IMG/VR virus record: IMGVR_UViG_3300045790_003105
Coordinates: 1-36,509 of that record
Source of the DNA: a virus
Length of the DNA: 36,509 bases
Direction: 5' to 3' (one strand)
Below, piece by piece: positions 30,476 to 36,509 of the stretch (the first letter of the stretch is position 1; each line of letters starts with the position of its first letter). Under the pieces are notes generated by a model. It had not been told where the DNA came from. It did not search any database and worked only from the letters and a program-made list of their open reading frames with translations. The position numbers were made by a program, and so were the translations under genes.

Positions 30476-30765
30476 TGGCCAACGGAACTCCATTCACAAA
30501 ACAAGAGTTAGAGGTCGTAAATAATACGGCCTTAACTCACACAGAAGTTGCGGTTCAATTAGGCCGCTCTGTTAACTCAGTTTTTAGCAAACGCCACCAG
30601 CTTGGTTTGATTGATAAATGCAAAGGCCATCGCAGACCTTGGACAAAAGCAGAACTAAACGCAATTTTAAACCTCGATACGCCATTGGATACGTTAGTTT
30701 CTCAGTTAAACAGAACCAGAACCGGTATTTCTACAATGCGTAGTGAACTAAGTAAGGTGGCGTAA
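30475..30765 (+). CDS. Small DNA-binding protein with two HTH units
   Basis: A 96-aa protein made of two similar halves. First half: FTKQELEVVNNTALTHTEVA, VQLGRSVNSVFSKRHQLGL. Second half: PWTKAELNAILNLDTPLDTL, VSQLNRTRTGISTMRSELS. Each looks like a Myb/SANT-type or homeodomain-like helix-turn-helix. It could regulate the operon or bind phage DNA. It ends SKVA, as several neighbours do. Confidence 0.65.
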   Translation: MANGTPFTKQELEVVNNTALTHTEVAVQLGRSVNSVFSKRHQLGLIDKCKGHRRPWTKAELNAILNLDTPLDTLVSQLNRTRTGISTMRSELSKVA

Positions 30766-30772
30766 ATGGAAA
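30750..30772 (+). repeat. Gene-junction repeat, copy 1
   Basis: A sequence containing AGTAAGGTGGCRTAAATGGA (R = G here) spanning a gene end (SKVA stop), a ribosome site and the next ATG. A near-identical copy is at 32350-32372; 22 of 23 bases match. Confidence 0.7.
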
Positions 30773-31527
30773 AGCACAAAATTTTAGAAAAATGCTGGTT
30801 GGCTACTTACAAGCCAGAACCTCACTATTCAGACCTTGTTTACGGTGAAACCTTGGGTAAAGCCAAATATCAACTGTACAACTCTAACTGTGATGGTGAA
30901 AGTTTTATTGAGTTTATGAAAAATTACTCTTTTACCCGCGAACCAGGGCAAGACTTATTAGAACCAATGCCTATGGAAATAATATCGACGCTTAATAAAA
31001 AGCAGCTTCAGGCCATTTGCCATTCTAACGGTAATGACTCAAGCAAACCTGGTCACAGAAACTATTTTAATACGAGTTCAGACACTCATGAAGTAATGGT
31101 TTCCTTGGTTAATTTAGGATTGATGGAAGGTCCATTTAGTCACGTAGGTGGTGGTTCTTTTAATTGGTTTCTAACTGGATTGGGTTCACTGGCTGCAATG
31201 TCAGTTCTACCTATTAAAGCTTGTGATGTTAAATCAACATTAAACGAGCGTAAAGAAGTGCTTGATTGGTTGAGTAAGGATTCAATCCCGACTGAAAGTG
31301 GCACTACTTTCAAAATGGAAATGTTTAAGGTTAATCGCGCATTAATCAAATTAGCAGAAAAAGTGACTGTTCGTATACGTTCTGGTCAATGGGGTATGTA
31401 TTGGCGGCCTGACGGTTGCGGTTATACAAATGATGGACTTGAAGCTGGATTGTATGACTTTAAAGATGCCTTTGAAAGAACTAGCCATTGTGGTCCAGAA
31501 AAACAAATTTACTTTCAGGTGGTGTGA
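30766..31527 (+). CDS. Conserved phage early protein (253 aa)
   Basis: A soluble protein. The first 65 residues (CWLATYKPEPHYSDLVYGET, AKYQLYNSNCDGESFIEFMK) form a domain I associate with phage early proteins. The C-terminal YWRPDGCGYTNDGLEAGLYD is another recurrent phage motif, present in several unrelated phage proteins. Function is unknown; probably binds nucleic acid or protein. It lies directly before the adenine methylase. Confidence 0.6.
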   Translation: MEKHKILEKCWLATYKPEPHYSDLVYGETLGKAKYQLYNSNCDGESFIEFMKNYSFTREPGQDLLEPMPMEIISTLNKKQLQAICHSNGNDSSKPGHRNYFNTSSDTHEVMVSLVNLGLMEGPFSHVGGGSFNWFLTGLGSLAAMSVLPIKACDVKSTLNERKEVLDWLSKDSIPTESGTTFKMEMFKVNRALIKLAEKVTVRIRSGQWGMYWRPDGCGYTNDGLEAGLYDFKDAFERTSHCGPEKQIYFQVV

Positions 31528-31528
31528 T

Positions 31529-32365
31529 ATGGAAGCTATTAAAATGAAACACCCAGCGTTACGTTACCATGGTGCAAAATTTAGATTGGCACCTTGGATT
31601 ATTAGTCATTTCCCTGAGCATAAATATTATGTGGAACCTTTTGGAGGTGCTGCAGGCGTTTTGTTGAATAAACCCAAATGCCATGCTGAGGTTTACAACG
31701 ACCTTGATGGTGACATTGTTAATTTCTTTGAAGTTCTTCGTAATCCATATCTACGTGAGCAACTAATTGAGCAGTTAGTTTTAACTCCATATAGTCGTCA
31801 AGAATTTGAGTTAGCCTATGAATTTACAACTAACCAGGTAGAGAGAGCTAGACGAACAGCAATACGTGCAAGTATGGGTTTTGGTTCAGCTGGTGCAACA
31901 CTCGGGAAAACAGGTTTCAGAAGCGACATTAAACGTAAATACAATACTGTTGTTGACGTTTGGAATCGTTACCCTCAAACAATCATTGATGTAGGCGAAC
32001 GTTTTTCTAATGTTCAAATTGAGAACAAGCCAGCTTTAGATGTAATAAAGAAACATGATGGTATTGAGGTTTTGCAATACATCGATCCTCCATATGTACT
32101 GAGTACCAGAAGCATGGGCGGAAGAAATAAAACATATAGAAATGAGTTGAGTGATTCAGATCACGAAAACTTAATAACAACTATTTCTAACTGCAACTCC
32201 ATGTTTGTTTTAAGTGGTTATGACTCAGAGATTTACAACGATCTATTGAAAGGTTGGAGAAAAGAAGTAAAAAACTCTGGTATCAGTTCTGGCAAAGGTA
32301 CTGTAACTAAAACCGAATGTTTATGGCTAAGCCCTTCTGTCACAAAATTAAGTAAGGTGGCATAA
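31529..32365 (+). CDS. DNA adenine methyltransferase (D12/Dam class)
   Basis: A 278-aa N6-adenine methyltransferase of the D12 class. Motif I-like EPFGGAAGVLL (about 36-46) binds S-adenosylmethionine; RYHGAK at the start and the catalytic DPPY (YIDPPYVLST, about 188) are intact. The start at 31529 has AGGTGG 6 bases upstream; the frame is open further upstream without supporting features. Target is probably a short site such as GATC, but this cannot be read from the sequence. May protect phage DNA against restriction. Confidence 0.9.
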   Translation: MEAIKMKHPALRYHGAKFRLAPWIISHFPEHKYYVEPFGGAAGVLLNKPKCHAEVYNDLDGDIVNFFEVLRNPYLREQLIEQLVLTPYSRQEFELAYEFTTNQVERARRTAIRASMGFGSAGATLGKTGFRSDIKRKYNTVVDVWNRYPQTIIDVGERFSNVQIENKPALDVIKKHDGIEVLQYIDPPYVLSTRSMGGRNKTYRNELSDSDHENLITTISNCNSMFVLSGYDSEIYNDLLKGWRKEVKNSGISSGKGTVTKTECLWLSPSVTKLSKVA

Positions 32366-32372
32366 ATGGAAA
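32350..32372 (+). repeat. Gene-junction repeat, copy 2
   Basis: Second copy of the junction repeat, with A in place of G at one position. It lies between the Dam gene and the zinc-ribbon gene. Confidence 0.7.
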
Positions 32373-32704
32373 TCATCTTAAATCAGAAATACAACAACTT
32401 TACGCCTATTAAACAGCTTAATTCTAAAGGCACTAATGGTGCGCCTTACTTCCTTTGTCGTTGTGTTTGTGGCGTAGAAAAAGAAGTTCGTAAAGATAAC
32501 CTTGGAAAAGTAATGGGCTGTGGTTGTACTCGTAAAACGTATAGACAAAATCTAAACAAAATCACTATTGCCAGTGTTGCTAATAAAAAAGCTCGAACGG
32601 CCAAAGTTGAACCAGTTAAACAACCTAAATACATTCCATCTACCACTTTGAATATTGAAAGTAAGTTGGAGCAAATGCGGTTAGAAAAGGAGTACTCCCT
32701 TTGA
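32366..32704 (+). CDS. Small zinc-ribbon protein
   Basis: A 112-aa protein with a zinc-binding cluster (FLCRCVCGVEKEVRKDNLGK, then MGCGCTRK), known at the N-terminus of phage AP2/HNH proteins. The rest is a basic tail (KKARTAKVEPVKQPKY). It lies between two methyltransferases and may bind DNA. A nuclease or AP2 domain is absent, so it is either a stand-alone zinc protein or a shortened one. Confidence 0.62.
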   Translation: MEIILNQKYNNFTPIKQLNSKGTNGAPYFLCRCVCGVEKEVRKDNLGKVMGCGCTRKTYRQNLNKITIASVANKKARTAKVEPVKQPKYIPSTTLNIESKLEQMRLEKEYSL

Positions 32705-32752
32705 ATAACTCACAGGTTTTAAATTTATATTCTTTAAGTATGGGAGTTTGAT

Positions 32753-33301
32753 ATGGCTAACGACTTATGGAGAACGCCGCCAGAGGTGTTCCACAACTTA
32801 AATACTGAGTTTAACTTTATTGCTGATATGGCCGCTTCGCATGAAAACGCCCTTCACAATCAATACTTCACCGAAAATGATGATTCATTGTCATTTAATT
32901 GGGCTGATAAGTTACAAAACTTAATCGCACCTAATGGTGTTACTTACGCTTGGTGTAATCCTCCTTATAGTAATCCTAAACCTTGGATTGTTGCAGCCGC
33001 ACAAGCTCAAGACAGCGGCTTAGGTGTTGTTATGTTGCTTAATGCTGACACTTCAACAGAGTGGTTTTTAAATGCCCTCCCTTGGGTAAGTGAAGTTAGA
33101 AACATAACTGGCTATCGATTAGATGGTAAATGGAAAACCGGACGTTTAGCGTTTTTAGATGAAACTGGAAAACCAGTGTCAGGTAATAACAAAGCTCAAT
33201 TCGTTTTGATATTTAACCCATTCAAGAAAGGCTTAGCTATCAACACTTACGTTACCAAACTGGAAATTATGAAGCCTGTTGAATTGCCAAAAGTGGCTTA
33301 G
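32753..33301 (+). CDS. Phage N6-adenine methyltransferase (Phage_N6A_met type)
   Basis: A 182-aa enzyme of the phage-specific N6-adenine methylase family. It begins NDLWRTPPEVFHNLNTEF, with DMAASHENALHNQYFT, and carries the catalytic NPPY (WCNPPYSNPKPW). The typical order, DPPY/NPPY after an atypical SAM site, is present. GGGAG lies 7 bases before the ATG. It is the second of three DNA methyltransferases in the operon. Confidence 0.9.
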   Translation: MANDLWRTPPEVFHNLNTEFNFIADMAASHENALHNQYFTENDDSLSFNWADKLQNLIAPNGVTYAWCNPPYSNPKPWIVAAAQAQDSGLGVVMLLNADTSTEWFLNALPWVSEVRNITGYRLDGKWKTGRLAFLDETGKPVSGNNKAQFVLIFNPFKKGLAINTYVTKLEIMKPVELPKVA

Positions 33302-33310
33302 GAGTAAATT

Positions 33311-35050
33311 ATGTTATTCAAAGAATTAATAGTTGATAACTTTGCTGGCGGTGGCGGTGCAAGCACAGGCATTGAATTAGCAACCGGCAGACAAGTTGAT
33401 ATTGCGATCAACCATGATCCAGATGCTATCGCTATGCACAAAATGAATCATCCAGATTCAAAACACTTTTGTGAGTCAGTATGGGACGTTGATCCAGTTA
33501 AGGCAGTTAATGGCTTACCTGTAGGTTTGGCTTGGTTTTCACCCGACTGTAAACATTTCTCTAAAGCTAAAGGCAAAACACCTGTAAATAAATTTATTCG
33601 CGGCTTAGCTTGGATCACAGCTAAATGGGCGGCTCTTGCTTCACCTCGAGTAATGATGCTTGAAAATGTTGAAGAGTTTAAAACTTGGGGGCCTGTAATT
33701 GATGGCAAACCATGCGAAGTACGAAAAGGCGAAACGTTTGATGGGTTTAATTTGGTTTTATCAACTGGATTGCCATTGAACCACCCAGCTTGGTCTGACG
33801 TTTATAGCGCTCTATTCCGTTGTAACTTTGATTTGCCATACAAGCTAAGCATGTTCAAAAAATTCAAAAAGGGTTTAGGGTACCAGGTAGAGTGGAAAGA
33901 ACTTCGCGCTTGCGATTTTGGCGCACCTACAATTAGAAAACGTTTGTTTATGGTAGCTCGTCGGGACGGTAACCCTATTGTATGGCCAAAACCAACACAC
34001 ACCGCAATAGGTGGCAAGTTACCAAAATATAAAAGCGCAGCGGATATCATTGATTGGTCAATTCCATGTAAATCAATATTCAATCGCCCACGCCCATTAG
34101 CTGAAAACACGTTAAAACGTATAGCTAAAGGCTTAGAAAGATATGTGTTTAAAGGCAATCCATTTATTGCACCGGCTGAAGCCACAATCGTTCCTTTTAT
34201 TACTGAACATGCTAATGCTAGATCACAAAGAAACATGCCAGCTAATGAACCTCTCCGTACTATTTGCGCGCAAGTTAAAGGTGGTCATTTTGCAGTTGTT
34301 AGTCCTTATATTGTTAAATGCAACCATGGTGGTTCTGAAACATTTAGAGGTCAATCATCAATTGAACCGCTACAAACAGTTACAGCTAAAAATGGCTACG
34401 CAATAGTGGCTCCTATGTTAGTTGGTTCTGGTGGTCCTAAATATTCAGCTAAACCTCGTAGTGTTGAAACCCCAATAAATACGTTGCCGGCTACCAACCA
34501 TTCAGCCTTAGTAACCGCATTTTTAGCTAAACATTACACAGGTGTTGTAGGTGATAGTTTGGAAAATCCATTACCTACCGTCACCACGATTGATCATAAC
34601 GCATTAGTTACCAGCCACATGATTAAATTACGTAATGGATGTAATGGTATTTCAGTTAATGAGCCTATTCACACAATCACTTCTGGTGGTGGCCATATAG
34701 GCGAAGTGCGCTCATTTTTATTGAAGTATTACGGTTCAAGTGTTGGGGTTGATTGCAAAGAACCTTTGCATACAGTCACCACCAAACACCGTTTCGGCTT
34801 AGTTACAGTTGCTGGTGAAGAGTATCAAATTGTTGATATTGGTATGCGAATGCTAGAGCCAAGAGAACTGTTTAATGCTTCTGGTTTTCCAGAGGAATAC
34901 ATCATTAATGTTGATGAACTTGGTAACAAAGTTAGCAAAGCTAAACAAGTGGCCAGAGTTGGAAACGCAGTCCCTCCACCGTTTGCTAAAGCACTGGTAG
35001 AAGCGAACTTACCAGAAATGTGCTTTAACTCAATTAACCAAGTGGCTTAG
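33311..35050 (+). CDS. DNA cytosine-5 methyltransferase with repeat insertion
   Basis: A 579-aa cytosine-5 methyltransferase. Motif I is VDNFAGGGGASTGIELATG; motif IV, normally PCQ, is SPDCKHFSKAKG, with the catalytic Cys; motif VI is MLENVEEF; motif VIII is RKRLFMVARRDG; motifs IX-X are RMLEPRELFNASGFPEEY and RVGNAVPPPFAKAL. Between about 290 and 500 lie about six tandem repeats of 32-40 aa with the core EPLxTVT (RTICAQ, QTVTAK, NTLPAT, PTVTTI, HTITSG, HTVTTK), replacing the usual target recognition domain. Longer than typical enzymes (330-420 aa). No restriction enzyme is next to it. Confidence 0.93.
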   Translation: MLFKELIVDNFAGGGGASTGIELATGRQVDIAINHDPDAIAMHKMNHPDSKHFCESVWDVDPVKAVNGLPVGLAWFSPDCKHFSKAKGKTPVNKFIRGLAWITAKWAALASPRVMMLENVEEFKTWGPVIDGKPCEVRKGETFDGFNLVLSTGLPLNHPAWSDVYSALFRCNFDLPYKLSMFKKFKKGLGYQVEWKELRACDFGAPTIRKRLFMVARRDGNPIVWPKPTHTAIGGKLPKYKSAADIIDWSIPCKSIFNRPRPLAENTLKRIAKGLERYVFKGNPFIAPAEATIVPFITEHANARSQRNMPANEPLRTICAQVKGGHFAVVSPYIVKCNHGGSETFRGQSSIEPLQTVTAKNGYAIVAPMLVGSGGPKYSAKPRSVETPINTLPATNHSALVTAFLAKHYTGVVGDSLENPLPTVTTIDHNALVTSHMIKLRNGCNGISVNEPIHTITSGGGHIGEVRSFLLKYYGSSVGVDCKEPLHTVTTKHRFGLVTVAGEEYQIVDIGMRMLEPRELFNASGFPEEYIINVDELGNKVSKAKQVARVGNAVPPPFAKALVEANLPEMCFNSINQVA

Positions 35051-35058
35051 AGGTGATC

Positions 35059-35325
35059 ATGAAAAACATATCAATGCCTTTGGCCTGTGTTAGCTGTGAC
35101 CACTACACGCATATACGACGCATACATGATGAACAATGTCCGTTTGAGAATAAATTCGGTGAAAGGAAAACTAAAACTCATGCTGGGTTCTGTCACAAAA
35201 ACAACGTAAACGTGTTTGGTACCCAGCTTTGTAATTCTCATGAATATCCAATCGATGTGATGGACGTTCATCCGGTAGCGAATAGAACGGCTCCGCTTGA
35301 GCCTTTCCAAGAACAGTTGATATAG
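35059..35325 (+). CDS. Cysteine-rich small protein (probable zinc-binding)
   Basis: An 88-aa protein with ACVSCDHYTH, EQCPFENK, HAGFCHKN and QLCNSHEY, about five Cys and several His, suggesting one zinc site. The ATG at 35059 has GAGG 6 bases upstream; a GTG two codons earlier is also possible. It is in the middle of the early operon and may bind nucleic acid. No family recognised. Confidence 0.55.
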   Translation: MKNISMPLACVSCDHYTHIRRIHDEQCPFENKFGERKTKTHAGFCHKNNVNVFGTQLCNSHEYPIDVMDVHPVANRTAPLEPFQEQLI

Positions 35326-35337
35326 GAGTTCATAACG

Positions 35338-35811
35338 ATGTCTGAAGTACAACACAACAAACCATTCACGTATGAATATTGTGAAGATGAAGGTCTAGTT
35401 TCCATATTAGTCAATGGTCAGTTAGTTACTGAATTAGCCGACGAAAATGGAGATCCAGAAGCTGTGTTCCATTGGTTTTGTGAAGTTTACTCTAAAACTA
35501 ACTTCGCTCTTAGCTACAACACAAACACAATTTCTTCATTAACAGCTAAGCAATTTAATTGGCTTAATTCCGTTGGCTGGGTTGGCAAAACCACACCTTT
35601 AGAAGACCTGATGTTAGTCGTCTCTGAATGCGGTGAAGCTGCCAATGAATGCCGTGGTGAAACACTTACCCCTAACTTTGAAACTGAATTAGCGGATATC
35701 GTTTTAAGGGTAATGGGTATAGCCGCAAAAAACGATATCGACTTAGAAAAGGCGATATTAGCCAAAATGGAAGTTAATCGTAATCGTGGTACCAGAGGGA
35801 GAATTAAATAA
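35338..35811 (+). CDS. MazG-like nucleotide pyrophosphohydrolase
   Basis: A 157-aa protein. The C-terminal half has the MazG pattern E-x2-E then E-x2-D: LEDLMLVVSECGEAANECRG, FETELADIVLRVMGIAA and KAILAKMEVNRNRGTRG. These enzymes hydrolyse nucleoside triphosphates to monophosphates. Phage MazG proteins may alter ppGpp or clean the nucleotide pool. The N-terminal 70 residues are an extra domain. GGAG precedes the ATG. Confidence 0.85.
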   Translation: MSEVQHNKPFTYEYCEDEGLVSILVNGQLVTELADENGDPEAVFHWFCEVYSKTNFALSYNTNTISSLTAKQFNWLNSVGWVGKTTPLEDLMLVVSECGEAANECRGETLTPNFETELADIVLRVMGIAAKNDIDLEKAILAKMEVNRNRGTRGRIK

Positions 35812-36047
35812 TGTCACAGTCTAGAAAAATGTCACTTATTGAGAAAATTGCGGAAACCAGTATTGCCTTTTTACTATCGGTTTTATTAGCACCTTTGTTC
35901 TTTAGCATAAATGGAATTGAATCTAGTGTAGGTCAAAATATTAATGTAGTGCTTTGTTTCACGGCTTTGGCCATAGCAAGAGGTTATGTGATACGCAGAG
36001 TCTTCAACCGCTTCCAGTTTAGAAATAAGGAGCAAACCAATGTCTGA
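35811..36047 (+). CDS. Small membrane protein, two helices
   Basis: A 78-aa protein with hydrophobic helices at about 15-32 (TSIAFLLSVLLAPLFFS) and 42-56 (NVVLCFTALAIARGYVI) and basic ends, suggesting both termini in the cytoplasm. It overlaps the MazG gene by one base and the next by 8. Role unknown; small phage membrane proteins in early operons often influence superinfection. Confidence 0.6.
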   Translation: MSQSRKMSLIEKIAETSIAFLLSVLLAPLFFSINGIESSVGQNINVVLCFTALAIARGYVIRRVFNRFQFRNKEQTNV

Positions 36048-36225
36048 ACAAGTAAAGGTAATGCGATTAGCTTTCGAAAACTGGGTTCTTAACGCAATGC
36101 ATGATTTAGATGAATCTCTGCTACATGACTTTGATCAAGTGGATGGTTACACAAAATCAGAAACAATAAACTCTGTGTGGGTAGGTTTTGCTGCAGCATT
36201 CCAACTTTACGCTATTAAGAATTAG
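36040..36225 (+). CDS. Small early protein (61 aa)
   Basis: A short acidic, helical protein (MRLAFENWVLNAMHDLDESL, then YTKSETINSVWVGFAAAFQL). AAGGAG lies 7 bases before the ATG, a good ribosome site. The pattern of a Trp-rich helical pair resembles small phage ORFs in many genomes. No function assigned. Confidence 0.6.
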   Translation: MSEQVKVMRLAFENWVLNAMHDLDESLLHDFDQVDGYTKSETINSVWVGFAAAFQLYAIKN

Positions 36226-36287
36226 AAATAACCCAACTATTGCATAAATTGCAGCAGTTCAATTAACAAAAATATGAGATATAAATT

Positions 36288-36509
36288 ATGAAATTACTAT
36301 CGTTAAAAGAGTTATGTGAAATGTTGAACATTAGCCAAGCTACTTATTACAAAATAATTAAGCCAGGTAACCCAAAGTACATTGAAGACTTCCCTAAACC
36401 TGTTCAATTGTTTGATAGTGCAACTAAAAAACGGTTTAGCTCAATCGATGTGGAAAACTTTATTGCGCGCCATTCGCACTCAGGAAATGAAGAAACGAAG
36501 GCGGCATAA
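36288..36509 (+). CDS. AlpA-like regulator / excisionase
   Basis: A 73-aa winged HTH protein of the AlpA/excisionase type: LLSLKELCEMLNISQATYYK, FPKPVQLFDSATKKRFSSID, VENFIARHSH. In prophages such proteins activate or direct integrase in excision. Its stop codon is at the last base of the window; an integrase probably follows. Located at the far end of the rightward operon, as lambda xis is. Confidence 0.8.
   Translation: MKLLSLKELCEMLNISQATYYKIIKPGNPKYIEDFPKPVQLFDSATKKRFSSIDVENFIARHSHSGNEETKAA

Noticed and set aside
31430-31528. Longer start of the D12 methyltransferase at 31430
   Set aside because: The extra 33 residues overlap the preceding gene and lack any methyltransferase features; AGGTGG supports 31529.
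1-36509. tRNA genes, CRISPR arrays, insertion sequences and integrase
   Set aside because: No cloverleaf, regular spaced repeats, transposase or integrase motif was seen by eye; a tRNA scan was not possible.

Overview
The window is most of a temperate, lambda-like siphophage genome (a prophage or free phage) from an AT-rich gammaproteobacterium. AT-rich codon use and the types of phage genes suggest a marine Alteromonadales-type host such as Pseudoalteromonas, Colwellia or Shewanella; this is an inference, since no host gene is present. No integrase, attachment site, tRNA, CRISPR array or insertion sequence was found. The last gene (36288-36509) is an AlpA/excisionase-like protein, so an integrase probably lies just beyond the right edge.

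Late region, minus strand, read from about 20.4 kb down to 1: late promoter and two stacked terminators; endolysin, holin and a small membrane/coiled-coil protein; a gpZ-like minor tail protein; a PH-domain membrane protein; a candidate cos site; small and large terminase; a small head protein; portal; fused prohead protease-capsid; connector and tail terminator; tail tube; a G/GT tail-chaperone pair made by -1 frameshifting; tape measure; a J-like tail tip protein; tail fibre. Three small genes (34, 52 and 33 aa) and the frameshifted T extension are easy to miss with a length cut-off.

Early region, minus strand, 27.2 down to 22.1 kb: Cro-like protein, ASCH-domain protein, unknown proteins, overlapping O-like and P-like replication genes with a candidate origin inside O, a DUF968-like nuclease, a VRR-NUC nuclease and a Q-like antiterminator. 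Q would drive transcription through the terminators at 20.2-20.3 kb.

Immunity region, plus strand, 27.3-29.1 kb: a short CI-type repressor without a cleavable C-terminal domain, followed in overlapping frames by a nucleotidyltransferase-like protein and a 315-aa partner, in the position of lambda rexAB. Three ATACG-type operators lie on each side (27.23-27.31 and 29.22-29.27 kb), as in lambda OR and OL. The second set controls a plus-strand operon (29.3-36.5 kb) holding a LuxR-type DNA-binding protein, small phage proteins, three DNA methyltransferases, a MazG-like pyrophosphohydrolase and the AlpA-like protein.

Between Q and the late promoter, on the opposite strand and with its own promoter, is a small accessory island: a TPR-like protein, a HEPN-like protein and an XRE regulator. 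This island and the rex-position pair are the best candidates for undescribed phage-defence or exclusion systems in this window.
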